DNA from: Sambucus nigra
Lineage: Eukaryota > Streptophyta > Magnoliopsida > Dipsacales > Adoxaceae
NCBI GenBank assembly: GCA_949130495.1
Contig: OX422221.1
Location: 146,043,405-146,107,404, forward strand
Length of the DNA: 64,000 bases
Reading direction: 5' to 3'
Of the stretch, positions 46,801-61,429 are shown piece after piece. Under the pieces are notes generated by a model. That model had not been told where the DNA came from. It made no database searches and worked only from the letters and a program-made list of their open reading frames with translations. The number at the start of each line of letters is the position of its first letter. Position 1 is the first letter of the stretch. The position numbers and the translations under genes are program-made.

Positions 46801-49470
46801 GGCATTGCACTATAAATACTTTTTATTTCAATTTGAAGTGGTTTTGTCAATAGAGTTAGTTAATATTTTCAAATTTTGAATCACAATTTATCAACAAAAT
46901 GCATATTCTCCCATACAATGTGTCAATTACGAAACATGTTTATTCTCTTTTATTTTTATAGTAACACTTGAATAAATCCACGAGTGAGCGTCCATATAGT
47001 TAAGACCAATAAATAGCCTGGGAGAATATATAAATATGAACGATGTCTTAGATAAGTTCTCTTATTCACTAAACTCATGCATTGTCCCCAAACAAACTTG
47101 AGCTGTTTGCTCCAACAAATATGATCGAATTACTAAAGCCTTAAACTCCTTTAACCATTGGGCTAAATAATGTAGCATTGTAAATTCTCCCTTGATTGAG
47201 GACTTAAGGTGGGGCCTAAACATATCACAGTAACTCGCTTTGCAAATAAGGTTTTTGATTTTGAAAGGAAATAACTCCTTCGGTTCAACATACCTTATTC
47301 CTCAAATTCCCCATTAATGCATAGCAACATAAATGAATTTTCTCATATGCGAGAAAAAAATACAAAATAGTTCATCGACAATTAGCTGTGAGCATAAAAT
47401 GTAATCAAAACTCATCCAAATCAAGCATTTATAGTTTTTAAAAGGGGATGGGGATTATAAAACACTTTCGAGTCATTATCGATGGCCTTATGCCTTTTAT
47501 ATAAAAAAATTCAAGAATATATTTTTCAGAAACCACCGTAAGAATAATATAAAAATTATGACTAGGGATACTCTGACATCGGTAAAATATTACGCAACTA
47601 TAGTCGCGTGGCGTCTTACCAAGTTATTGTATTCATCCAGCTTCTTAGGGGCCATGCAGTAGTTAATAATTATTGATACTCGTCCTACCCGCTCTGCTAA
47701 AGAGACAACGGTACAAGCATCTCAACCTCATTTTGGCTCATAGTTGGTTGAGTCATATCCAAAGAGATCAATAATCGGCATATCAACTTTGATCCTCGCA
47801 TGCAACTCCATGTGGATATAAAGAAAATATTAATACTTGACCATACCTATGTACTAAGCATCCAAAAAGTCCTTAAAACTCTTAGACCAAATCAAAGGTG
47901 ACAAATTCCTTTAATCTTCTAAATAAATAGTGTCATGGAGGGCTTTCTCCTTTGCTCGGTCTCCCAAGTTGGTTATTAGATATTGGAGTCGACAAGATCC
48001 TCATCAACATCCTTCTTCACATTTTCAGTAGCAGTCTAAGCACTTCCAAGTTCATCATTGGCATTTTTGCAGGGATAGGTCCTCATCCACTCACATGTTC
48101 TTTTATATTTTTAGCTCATACTCTAGAGGACTGATGCCATACGTCATTTTATTCTTAGCCTGAACTTCCAAGTCCATGCCTACCCATACCTATAAAAGAA
48201 TACTTAATAACGAAAAAGTCAATCAAAATAGAGAAAAAGGAAGACGAAATGAATGGAATATTACCTTCATCCTTATGTGTACTAGTTCCTTATCACATGA
48301 TAAGATAAACCTTTCAAAGCCTCTAACTACCCCTCACAAACATTCTTTAGAATTAAAATTAAGATTTCTTAGCATCCATAAAGCTCAAATAGTTGCCCTT
48401 TGGAGAATTTATCCCTCGATAGCCACAATATAAATTTAATTAATTCTTTGTCACCAAGTAAAGGTGGGTTAAAATATGTCTTAAAACTATCTTTGCTTCA
48501 TCCATCTCTAAAGCATGAGCATCTACAACTTTTAATGAGGAGTTACTTTGACCACCGAAGTCAAGGACGTGTATACCAACAAAACCTTTTTTTAGTACTT
48601 TCGATCGAAGCGATCCACTTTTTCGTTTGGAATGGCATCTACTCGGGGTTAACTTGTGGCAATTATCCCTAAAGAGCGATCACAGTAGAAGTGGGCCTAC
48701 GAGGGCATCCCTAAATGTCATATAGGACATTTTTTCGATAAATGGATATCCAAAGAAAAATACCAAGTAAATACACAAAGGATGCAAATGAAAGAGAAGT
48801 ACAAGATAAATATACTAAGAGAAGTACAAGATGAATATACTTAAAGTATTCATACTTGAAGATGGGGGATGTAAGATTTCTAGAATTGGGTGAGTATGAG
48901 CCCCTCCTCAATCTTTACTTATAGATGAAAAGTCCCTTTCTTTATCTTTAAACTCTTCTCCCCAAGATAAAAATCCTTGTTCATTAAGTCGTTTAAGATG
49001 CCAAATCTCATAGAAGAGACGATCCTAATTTATGGCTCATTACACTCCCTCTTTAGTCCTAATGGAAATGGTGGGAGGATCCTAGAAAACTCATGCAAAG
49101 GTGAACAAGATGATATTAGATTAGCAACAATAAGACAGTAAAACATAAACTAATTATGGAAATATGAAGACTCACTTAGGTAAATATTATACCAAGTTAT
49201 AGGAATTAGGAAAAAGTTATCAATCAAATCATTCTTATATTCATGATGTTAACTTTCTCCATTTATAAATAACAAGCGGTGCCTCTAGTCATATTCCAAG
49301 GATGGTAAGTTGGTGATGAAAGCAATACTATATGTGATGCTAGCAAGCATGTGCCAATTGCCTTGAGAGATGGTCATGCTGGGGATCGACATACTAAAGA
49401 AACTTTGTTACCCTAAGAACTTTGATTGATCATATTTCAGAAAATAAGTAAAATAAATTAAATCTAAAGA
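46801..49470. other. Unresolved repeat debris after the Tat remnant
   Basis: 2.7 kb of AT-rich sequence without recognisable protein, LTR ends or structural RNA. A two-copy ~28-bp tandem repeat of GAGAAGTACAAGAT lies near 48791-48845. ORFs at 47952-48672 and 48711-48911 show no known motif. Probably the decayed 3' part of the Tat element. Confidence 0.4.
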
Positions 49471-49684
49471 ATATATTTTGGGTTTAGATCACCATACCAT
49501 TCCGGGTTTTGTAAATGATCCAATACGGAGGCTAATATGTGAACAAGATGTAAAGGTAGCTCAAATCTTACAATATATGATTCGACGACGTAATAATGTT
49601 GCATGGTCACCACGTCAGACTAGGATCTTCAAGCATTTAAGAAGACACTTATCTTTATTCTCTCTTTTTCCTTAAATACTTAAC
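49471..49684 (+). other. Short unidentified stretch with 65-codon ORF
   Basis: An ORF at 49478-49675 (MGLDHHTIPGFVNDP...) has no motif I recognise and runs into the pyrimidine-rich microsatellite. There is too little to call a gene. Confidence 0.2.
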
Positions 49685-51180
<1,496 letters not shown>

Positions 51181-51189
51181 CTTCCACTT

Positions 51190-52760
51190 AGTCTTAGATT
51201 CATGGGCATATGCATCTACCACGTAATTGATTGTTATCTTATGAAATCTTGGTTACAAAATTATCACTTCCCTTGTTCCATCCCTCGAACTAGGTGAAAC
51301 CTATGCTCAATGTGCTTAAACGTTTTATAAGTTATAGGTTCTCTTGAACTTGTACTCATTCTCCTCACCCCAAGTAACTTAGGAACCTCACCCATGTAAC
51401 TTAGGAAATTTTTGAGCCATACAGCCTCTTTAATTGCCTCTGATGTGGCAATAATTTCAACATCTATGGTGGAGTCAACGATACATGATTGATTCCCACT
51501 CCTTCGACTAACAACTCTACCTCCTAAACTAAACACATATCCTAAGGTAGAAATACATAAATCCTTATCTAAATGAAAATTTGAGTCTGTGTACCCTAAA
51601 GGTAAAAAAACTCTCCTTTTCAGGCATTGATAATGTGCCTTATTGCAATCCAGTTCTCCTCATTTGGGTTAGACTGGATTTTGTTAACTATGATAATGGA
51701 AAAGAAGATATCTGGTCTTATATACCTCATAGGATGTCTGAGGATACCCACTAATGACACATAAGGCATATCCTTTTTATCTAATCAAGTATCATAGGAC
51801 ACTAATCCTTAAATAGAGTGATTTCATATCTCAAAGGAATAATACCTTTATTTGGAAGGTTTGATTATAGTCTTAAATTTACAAGAATCTCAATAAACTT
51901 TCTCATTGCTACTGGAGATAAGGTTTGATTATAGTGAGTCCCTTTCCTTTTGAGTAAAACCTTTTGCAGTAAGCCTTGCCTTGAAGGTTTCAACCTTCAC
52001 ATTTATCCATATTTTAACTTCTTATAGATCAACTTGCATGCAATGGGTTTCATTAGAAAGTCTACAAGCTATTAAAGTTGGTTAGAATACTTTAAATCAA
52101 TCTTGGTATCCATAGTTTTAAGTCAAAGAAAAAATTCCTTGTTTTAGAATGCTTCGTTGTAGTTCCTGAGACCTAGTCCGTGTTTCCTTGGGATCTTGCA
52201 GAGTTGGTCACATAAAATACTAACCTGTTAAGATGTCTTCTAATTCTACCTCTATAATGTTAAATGCCTTGTGATCCAATATAAGTGATAAATGTTGCAT
52301 AATCATCTGTATTACTCCCACTACCACTAGGTAATGTATTATTAATATCAAGTTGTATTTTTTTCCTATACAGGTGGTCAATCAACACCGTGAATCTGAT
52401 TGTCCCTTTTTATCTCTTCTAAGACTAGATTACTCATGGTCACATCGTTTATTATATAATCCTATATTTAGAAACGAACTTTGATACAATTGATAACCAT
52501 TTTATTCTTAGGATTATTATATAAATCACCTTTATAACTGTTGGAATAACCAACAAAGAGACATAAATTTCTCCTTGATTTCAACTTTCTTATATCCTTC
52601 CACAGCAGGGGTGTCAAGAACCCCGAGATCCAAACATGTCCTAGAATGAGTTGTTGCCCATTCCATAATTCCATGGGTGTTGAGGAAAATGATTTAAGTG
52701 GACCTAAATTCAGAATGTATATAGACGCCTCTAATGTAAAATCTCAATAAGAACCCGCCA
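51190..52760 (-). pseudogene. Ty1/copia pol remnant (element H)
   Basis: Read on -: integrase C-terminal part at 52468-52674 (MELWNGQQLILGHVWI, KSRRNLCLFVGYSNSYKGD); RT at about 51650-51990 (FKARLTAKGFTQKE, MPYVSLVGILRHPMRYIRPD, QSNPNEENW); YTDSNFHLDKD near 51580. RNase H at 51264-51536 has SGNQSCIVDSTIDVEI and EAIKEAVWLKNFLSYMGEVP. This is the copia order (integrase before RT). The RT middle with its YVDD box is deleted or unreadable; many stops. Confidence 0.8.
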
Positions 52761-54971
52761 TAGAGAATTTTTTTTAATATATTGATATTTTTATCGACAC
52801 ATTTTTTCAAAGAGTGTCACTAAAAATGGAAAATTGGGCTTAATCTTACAATAGTTTTTTTAATGGGGGTTCATCCTCGAAAGGACAAAACTATTGGGGG
52901 CAAAAACCCAAATTACCCTTCTTTATTTTAGTTTATATATATATAAATATATCCTATATTTTTCTCACTTCCTCTCAATATGTGATGATCAGAATGGAAG
53001 TGGAATTTAAAGAACTAAATTACAATGGTTTAAACCTCTTTTGTTACATTTGATGGTATTGTATTTTCATATGTTATGGGAAATATGATGAATTTAGTGC
53101 ACTTTGTGTTTTTTATGGATGTGCATACCAGTAGACCAACGACTGATATGAGTTGTATCTTGGAACCATAATGGACCATTAATACCTGCACATAAAAAGG
53201 TTATATAACTTTAGGACTACGCTTTCGTGCCTCTCATTTTTCAAGACAATGTTTTCCATTTAATTATTATAAATTTATTTACATGTTTTCATATATATTT
53301 TATTTGGTATGAAATTATATATAATTATGTGATATATGAATTTGTGATAAAATAAAATTGTACATAAGAAAAAGACTATTATCTCATCCAAAATGTTAGT
53401 CAGTATTTATTATGACCAGTGAGGGAGTTAAGATTTACTAGAGCAACTTAGGGGTGATAATTTTTAGGCACTTTTAACTTTACACGACTCAAACTAAACC
53501 TTCACTTAACAAGTAAAGTTAGTTTGTACATGAACCCGATATGACATACTTGAACATGACCTGACACACTGAATTTCCACCACTAAAAGAAAAATACTAT
53601 TGACATGGTTTTTAAAAAAAATATGATACAGAAGGATTCGTTAAAGTAGTTGAATAGAATGTTATCGACCAACGTTGTTTCTTTGAAAAATACCAAAATG
53701 GAAAAGGGTGATTGGGGTTTTAGCAAAATTTTCATTAAATAAAAACTCCAAGTAATTTTTAACATATTGAAAATATGATATGAACAATAATATATGAATT
53801 TAAGAAATATAAAAGGTACACTGATCAATCCTAACAATTTGTATATGAATCAATGTATCCTCCTACATCCATGTCCCAATCACTTATGAAACTTCACTAA
53901 TTGTTCTTCTTCAAGGGTGAAAATCAAAGTAGTATATAATACTAGTTACAAACCTTCCCTGAGCGTGTACAATCTAAATAATTCAAATGAGAATCACCTC
54001 AAACTCCAAGCAAGAAACCTATTCTTAAGAAATTTAGAAGATAAAGATATCACTTCTGAAGTCTCACTATTCTCAAGTGCTTACATATGGAACTGAGGCT
54101 CACACTGGAGTTATATTGAACTATTACACAAATATTATCTCAAGATAATCAGTAAAGTGATCAATAAATATTTTTAACTCTCAAGTGATTGATAATAAAT
54201 TTAGAGAGAGTTTGAGAGTATAAACTAAACTAGTATGCAGTTTCGTGCGATGCACATGCGTATATTTAATAATTCATATAGATATCTATACATGGCATAT
54301 CCTTTCTACTATTTATATCCTCTTATTATTGTAGTTAGATATATACACAGTAATCGACGCACTTAACCTGACGTAATAATCAAACATAAATAATAAGTAT
54401 GGCCTTAACCATAGGTTCATTGGGGGATCCATCTGGTAAGTATAGTGGGTAATTGACCAACTTAATTTTTTAGAGCTTCTAACATAATGACATTTAATGT
54501 GAATTTTTTTTATTGAAATACAAAGAAAAAATTTATAAATACAAGATTGTAGCCCCGTGCGACATGCGGGAAGATAGTAGAGTGCATTTTAGATTTCCAA
54601 AATGTATTATAAAATATTATGGAACAACATTAATAGAAAATTTTTTAAATTTTGTGTGCAGTTCGTAAGTTTATCTAATATCATTGATAAATCTTTTTTC
54701 TAAAATGATATTATTACTAATAATCGTTCCTGTGTCAAGTGAATGCAAACAATATTAACTATGATGTAGGGTATAATGATTTATTTAAAATAAAAAGGTA
54801 TGACAATAAAACTTTACTTTGTTAAAGTACAATTTAAGATAGTTGTTCCTTTTAAATTTGTGATTAATTTTATATAATCACCACCATAAATCTTCCCAAT
54901 GGAAAATTCTCAAACTCCAAATTTTCATGTTCAATTCAATATAACTCTTAAAAACTAATCATATAAGTAAC
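52761..54971. other. Unresolved intergenic/repeat debris
   Basis: 2.2 kb without a supported gene. Near 52790-52830 GACAC...AGTGTCACTAAAAA and near 53580 CACTAAAAGAAAAATAC are reminiscent of CACTA (EnSpm) sub-terminal and terminal sequences, but no pair of ends could be matched. Two related words, CGTGCGATGCACATGCG (54245) and CCCGTGCGACATGCGGG (54554), sit about 310 bp apart. The 84-codon ORF at 53583-53837 on - looks like hydrophobic low-complexity sequence. Confidence 0.35.
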
Positions 54972-55198
54972 AAAATATTGGGAGCTTAACAAAGTCATGA
55001 TACTGAATAAGTATATGTTGCCTAGAATCGATGACTTGTTTGATCAGCTAAGAGGAGCAGCCTACTTCTCAAATATAGACTTGAGATCTGGGTATCATCA
55101 ATTATGTATCAGGGAGCAGGATGTTTCTAAGACTGTTTTCTTGACCAGATATGGATCATATAAGTTTCAGGTTATGCCATTTGGGCTAAATAATGCGT
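54972..55198 (+). pseudogene. RT fragment of element D (left part)
   Basis: Readable: [18 protein letters not shown], then [19 protein letters not shown] and VMPFGLNNA. Single frame, no stop, until C begins. Confidence 0.85.
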
Positions 55199-57845
55199 TG
55201 TGACAACCCGCAATCCGAAATAAGGGGTGGCCAGCCCGATACTCCAACATTTCGGAATCATGGATGGAAATCATTCTCAGCATCACAACAATAAAATAAG
55301 TATACGGGAAAACCACCCAATAATTCAGAAAACGGGTTGCCAAATTTTTTTGTTTTATTATGAGTTAGGAAAATAATTTAAACAACCCAATCTGAAGAGA
55401 AAGTGGAATTCCAAAAGAACTATATATTACATCAACAACAAATATACAATAAAGGACCGAATATGTTGTTGGTCAACAGGCGCATACAACGTGTTACAAC
55501 AGTTTAATAATTTATATAATACATCCATTAAACAGTTACAAAGTTTGGGCCACATGCCTGAATGACAAACTCGGTCATTACTTGAATACAAAAATAGAGG
55601 CGACTAACAACACATCCCGTAATATTCGCAAAGTCTTACGGCTCCCCAAAAGTAACGGAATGAGAAAGATCAAAGCGGGCGCCCTTGCGGCGGAGCACCT
55701 GAGCGAATACAATTTCATGCACAAGAAGAAAGAAATGAACGGGTCAGGGCCCGGTTCTATACGATCACCAGATGAATAAAAAGCATTACAATTATGAAAT
55801 ATTAATCATGAATGATAAGGATAAGAGTCTAACAACAAAATCTCAAAGCATAATAAAGCAGTTTAAATGATTATTTCTTTTATTAAATTATGCAAGAGAA
55901 TATAATTAGACATCATAAATTTAAAAGCTTCCATCATTATATACCATTTCATTCCAATTTCTATTCCTTAACAGGAATATAATGCCATCATACGTTCTTA
56001 TGGAATTTTACATCTCTTAAGTCCCACTTGATTTAGAATGGTCATATTCTTATACATATAACGATTCTAAGACCGCCCCTCCGAGTTTCCCCACTGGGCG
56101 CGCACCTAAATGACTATCATCTTCTAGGGCCCATCAAACAAGACAACTTGGGTACCTAACGCACGTCGGGAAGTGGCCATATGCCTACGAGTGAGTCATA
56201 ACCACACCCGGAATTACCTCACTAGCGTAGAATAAAACATATAACAACCCCGCATATGGCCGAGGACTATAGTCTCCCTGCATTCACTAGCCAGGGGACA
56301 TCACCTCATGCGCGAGCTTCCCTTATGATAGCATTTAGAGAGGTGTGTTTAAGTAAATTAGCATTTACCATTTAAATCTTAATTTCATTTCCATTATTCA
56401 TATTTGTTTCATTTTATCCGAAACCACAATCATTGAATATTCTCATTAATATTCATCATATTTTAAGTCTCGAATTAATCTCCAAGTAATCACAATAATG
56501 CTACAAGTCCTAAGGTCTTATATACCTCATTAGAGCCCTTAGAATTTCCAAGTATGGGCCTACAACTCCAAGACACTTAACGGATTTCTAAAGAAAAGGA
56601 AAACCCAAACCTCAATTTGTACACATCCGGAATAAGCCCCATTTAACCCAATCCTAATGTAGAGTAGCAATCTAGATCATCTAGGACTCTAAGTTTACTT
56701 CATTCAAGAAGGTTCCTAGTCCCTATTGAAAATAATAAATCTAGGAAACAAAATAAGGTTTAAAGGTGAAAAACAGGGGACCGGTCGATCGGTCCTGAGA
56801 CCGCGATCGACCGCGTCTCAAAATTTTACTTAAGAGGAAAAATAGAAAGCTCGGTTTAGAGGGGCCGATCGACCAGGCAGGGGATCACGGTCGACCGCAC
56901 ACCAATTTTTATGCCTTTGTGGGAAAGCAGTATGCCCTCCCCCGAAGGCCCGGTCGACCGGTCAGACGACCGCGGTCGATCGATCATAGCGGACCTAGAC
57001 CATTTTCATCTTCCACCAAGCTAAATCCAAGGTCAAATTTCAACCTTTGCCTTTCTTCCCATAACCCCCAAGTACAATATACCAACAACATTTCCAAACC
57101 TCAACAAACACACTAAAATTCTTAGAAATCCTACCAAACTAAGATCTAATAATTTAAATACCCAAAATAGGTATCCAAGCCTAATATTTACCCAAATCTC
57201 CCAAATACACAACTATCACACAAATTATCCACCATAAATCATATATTAGCAAGTAGAAAAGTTGCCTTGGGATTGCAAATTCAGATTTGAGGAAGACGAA
57301 TGCAAGATCAATCTCCAAATCTTCAATCTCTCTCTTTCTCCACAAGTTCTCTTCTTCTCTCTCTCACTCTAGGTTAACAAATGCTCTTAAGAGAAATAAA
57401 AGGGCTTAACAAGACTAAATCTTGGCATTAGTCTAAAATCTCCAACTTAAATGATAAATATCACATTAAAGTGACTCGCAAATACGCGTTTAAGTTAAAA
57501 CCAGTTAAAAGTGCCCAAAATATAAAAATACAATATGGAACTTATTTCGACTATTTCGCACATTTCGGAACTAACTACATCCTCCAAATTATCATTTGGA
57601 AATTTTATAACTCATTTCAAGTTCCGGTTTCCATCTTAAGCCATAAATGTCATTTTAATTTTTATGACACAATAAACTGCAACATGCTGATATTTACCCA
57701 CATATAAGGTAAACATACAAAATTTTAGTAAATATTAACTTATCTCATTAAATTAATACTTACTCCACATTCCAACATTTTATATACAATTACTTCACAT
57801 AGTAAATAAATATAAAATAGGTTCTCAAAAGCGAGGGTTGTTACA
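55199..57845 (-). repeat. 3' LTR of element C (2647 bp)
   Basis: On + it starts TGTGACAACCCGC and ends GGGTTGTTACA. It shares with the solo LTR at 10542-13475 the ACGGGTCAGGGCCCG motif (55739-55753), a palindrome cluster (56778-56980) and a CT-rich tract (57327-57367), in the same order and at similar spacing. ORFs within it (55582-55779, 56919-57116, 57471-57707) are not genes. Confidence 0.9.
56778..56980. repeat. Cluster of GGTCGACC/CGATCG palindromes in C LTR
   Basis: CGGTCGACCG occurs twice as a perfect 10-bp palindrome (56888-56897, 56951-56960). Near-palindromes GGACCGGTCGATCGGTCC (56778-56795) and CCGCGGTCGATCGATC (56970) flank them. It is a GC island in AT-rich LTR. Confidence 0.8.
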
Positions 57846-57848
57846 TAC

Positions 57849-57862
57849 TCCCCCCCTTATGA
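57849..57862 (-). other. Polypurine tract of element C
   Basis: On - CATAAGGGGGGGAGTA abuts the LTR start TGTAACAACC. Confidence 0.85.
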
Positions 57863-57899
57863 GGGAATTTTGCCCCAAAAATTCAGGCGTACCTTGAAT

Positions 57900-59230
57900 A
57901 AAGAGATGCGGATACTTTTCCCGCATATCATCCTCGTGTTCCCATGTTGATTCCTTAGCGTTGTGATGACTCCATTGGACTCACACCAAGGTCACCACTA
58001 GAGACCTCATCCTACGTTCCCCATTCTCTAAAATAGCAACTAGTTGTTCTTCATATGAAATGTCGGGTTGTAAGTCGATATCCTCAAAAGGGATATGCCA
58101 AAGGGCACCATCGCACCTCTTATACTTCTTCAAAGAGGAGACATGGAACACATCATGAATTTTTTGTAAAGGTTCCGATAAGGCGAGTTGATACGCCACT
58201 AAACCCACCTTAGCAATAATGGGAAAAGGCCCAATAAAACGCGGTGCAAGCTTTCCTTTCTTTCCGAAACGCTTGATACCTTCCATTGGTGACACTCGCA
58301 CCAAGACTTGGTCCCCAATATCCAACTCCATGTGTATCCTATTTGCATTGGCATAACTCTTTTGGCGGTCTTGATCTATCCGAATGCGATTCCGAATGAG
58401 TTCGATCTTAGAAGAAGTATCCTGGATCATTTAAGGTCCAAGGAATTTATTATCCCCCACTTCTAACCAACATGTGGGTGATCTACAAGTCCGACCATAA
58501 AGTGCTTCATAGGGCGCCATTCCAATAGTAAATTGGTACAAGTTGTTATAAGCAAACTCGACCAAAGGGAGATATTGTTCCCAACCACCCTTGAAATCAA
58601 GCATACACATACGGAGCATATTCTCCAACATTTGGTTTACTCTTTCAGTTTGGCCATCTGTTTGAGGATGATAAAAAGTGCTTAACTTCAATTTGGTCCC
58701 CATAGCCTCTTGGAAACTTCATCAAAAGTGGGAAACAAAAATCTTATCTCGGTCGGAAATGATATTTAAAGGTACCCCATGGAGTCTGACAATCTCCGTG
58801 ATGAATAATCGGGCATAGCGAGTAGTGTCATAATCGGTACGCACGGGTAGGAAGTGTACCGACTTAGTCAAGCGGTCGACAATTACCCAAATAGAATCAC
58901 AACCACTCTGTGACCTTGGCAGGCCTATAATAAAGTCCATCGATATGCTCTCCCACTTCCATACGGGAATCTCCAACGGTTGCAACAAACTTGTCGATCG
59001 CTGATGATCTATCTTGACCAATTGACAAGTAGTGCATTGAGATACAAACTCAGAAATATCTCGCTTCATGCTTGGCCACCAATACTGACGGCGTATATCT
59101 TGATACATCTTGTCCCCAGCAGGATGTACCATAAATTTAGAACCGTGAGATTCTGCCATCACTGCCCATCTAAAATCCCCCTCCTCTGGGACAATGAGTC
59201 TTCCATGGAAGCGTAGTCCACCCTTTGAAC
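57900..59230 (-). pseudogene. Integrase and chromodomain-like tail of element C
   Basis: 59162-58722 (146 codons): zinc-domain residues His6, His13, Cys43 and Cys46; core Asp in SMDFIIGLP (about residue 76) and SDRDKIF (about 138). 58703-58431 continues with YHPQTDGQTERVNQ (catalytic Glu), YNNLYQFTIGMAPYEALYG and CRSPTCW. 58430-57981: GDQVLVRVSPMEGIKRF, then KLAPRFIGPFPIIAKVGL (GPY/F) and IHDVFHVSSLKKY. The tail VQWSHHNAKESTWE and DDMREKYPHL past the stop at 57981 is the chromodomain-like end of this lineage. The three pieces share one frame, so only two stops divide them. All DDE residues are kept. Confidence 0.9.
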
Positions 59231-59299
59231 TTATCGAGTAGATTATGCTCCCTTAGATAACAATCGAAGTATATGGTCTTGACAACCCTTATCCCTTCC

Positions 59300-61429
59300 T
59301 TAGGCTTCTACAACCCTTGCTACAATTGTAGGCGTAACGGTCATCATTGACATGAACGCCCTAATAACCGCGTCCTCGTGACTGAGCTCTTTCCATTTAG
59401 CTTTCCATACATCGGCTAACTCTCCCTCGGGCTTTCTACTCAAAGCATCCGCTACCACATTCGCCTTGCCCGGATGATAGTGGGTGTCAAATTGATAGTC
59501 TTTCACAAACTCCAACCATCGGCGTTGTCGCATATTGAAATCTTTCTGTGAAAATAAATATTGTAGCGACTTATGGTCTGTGAAAAGACTAAATTTCTCC
59601 CCTAGGAGATAATGCCTCCAAATCTTCAAGGAAAAGACAACTGCGTCCAGTTCTAAGTTATGCACCGGATAGTTTCTTTCATGGGGATTTAGCTTGCGAG
59701 AAGCATAAGCAATAGTCCGTCGCTCTTGTTGAAGTATACCTCCTAATCCTTGTAGAGATGCATCGGTGAAGACTAGGTATTCCAACCCCGGCTTTGGCAA
59801 TGCAAGGACTGGAGCAAAAGTCAATCTATCTTTGAGTTCGTCAAAAGCAACCTGACAAGAGTTATCCCAAACAAACCTCACCCCTTTCCGGGTCAAATTT
59901 ATCAAAGGGCTAGCAATCTTAGAGAAACCCTTGATAAATCGACGGTAATAACCTGCCAAACCCAGAAAACTATGAATTTCGGTAGGTGTCGTGGGCTGAC
60001 CCCACTCCCTCACCGCAACCACCTTGTTCGGATCCACCGAAATGCCCTGCGAAGTCACAATATGACCCAGAAATTGCACTTCCCGTAACCAAAAACCACA
60101 TTTCTCGAACTTAGCATACAATTGGTGATCCCTCAACCTTTGCAGGACCAACCTCAAATGAGTAGCATGGTCTGATTCCGTTCGAGAATACACAAGGATG
60201 TCATCAATGAATACAATAACAAATTGGTCCAGGAAGTCCCGGAATACCCTATTCATGAGATCCATAAATACGGCGGGGGCATTGGTTAGTCCAAAGGGCA
60301 TAACCAAAAATTCATAGGACCCGTACCTCGTCAGAAAAGCGGTCTTGGATACATCCTGCTCCCGTATCCTCAACTGGTGATACCCCGTCCTCAAGTCTAT
60401 CTTAGAGAAGTATGACGCTCCCCTAAGTTGATCAAACAAATCATCAATACGAGGCAAAGGGTATTTATTTCGGATGGTGACCTTATTCAATTATCTATAG
60501 TCAACACATAACCGGAGAGAACCGTCCCTTTTCTTCACAAACAACACAGGAGCACCCCATGGCGACGTACTACGCCGAATGAATCCCTGCCCCAATAATT
60601 GTTGAATTTGGTCTCTTAACTCCCTCATTTCAATGGGATCCATACGATACGGAGCTCTAGTAATCGGTCTCATTCCTGGTGCCTCAATTACAAATTCAAT
60701 CTCCCGACTCGGAGGGAAACCTGATATCTCCCGAAAAACATCATCGAATTCTCTAACAACTGGAACAGATTTTAAGGGAACAACTACATCCCGTGAAGTC
60801 TCTTTCGCAATACAATACAAATAAGTGTTAGTATCTCCTTCTATACGAGGCATAACCACCAAAAATATTTCTTGTCCCGGCACGGAAAAAACTATACTCT
60901 TGCCATAGTAATTAACTATTGCATGATACTTCACTAGCCAATCCATACCCAAAATCACATCATACCCGACCATGTCTAGGACGAGCAAATCGGACTCAAA
61001 GCAAAAATTATCGATAGTAATTCCTATTTGTTTACAAACAAAGAAAATGAGCGAACCATCACCCATAGAGGACTCAACACTAGTGAAGGTACTCTCTGCA
61101 GATTTTATCAACTTTGTAGACTGAGCAAAACTTCTAGAAATGAATGAATGTGTCGCATCCGTATCAAACAAAACGCAACCAATATGTCCCTGAATAAGGA
61201 ACTTACCCTCAATCGCTGGCGGAGCAGGAGGATGCATAGCATCCTGGATATGATAAACTCTCCCATACTGTAGTTGACCCTGCTGCAGAGGAACAACCGG
61301 ATTTGGTGCCTGTGGCGAAAACTGAACATATGGCTGCTGAGGGACTCTAGGAGGCTGACCCCCAACCAACTGAGGACACTCCTTCTTGAAATGACCCGCC
61401 TCCCCACATTGGAAGCACTTCCCAAACAT
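59300..61429 (-). pseudogene. Zinc knuckle, protease, RT and RNase H of element C
   Basis: 61429-60491 begins with [14 protein letters not shown], an intact CCHC knuckle, then protease at about 61200-60950 with active site [10 protein letters not shown]: the usual Asp-Thr-Gly is Asp-Thr-Asp. RT starts near 60755 ([20 protein letters not shown]) and reaches LRLCVDYR, where a TAA (60493-60491) interrupts. The same frame continues ([17 protein letters not shown]) to 59300 with the catalytic box FIDDILVYS (residues 94-102 of that piece), [16 protein letters not shown], RNase [15 protein letters not shown] and [14 protein letters not shown]. Apart from the stop and the protease change, catalytic motifs are intact. 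Confidence 0.92.

Noticed and set aside
53577..53600. CACTA (EnSpm) transposon end
   Set aside because: Only one end-like sequence (CACTAAAAGAAAAA); no matching partner or 3-bp TSD found.
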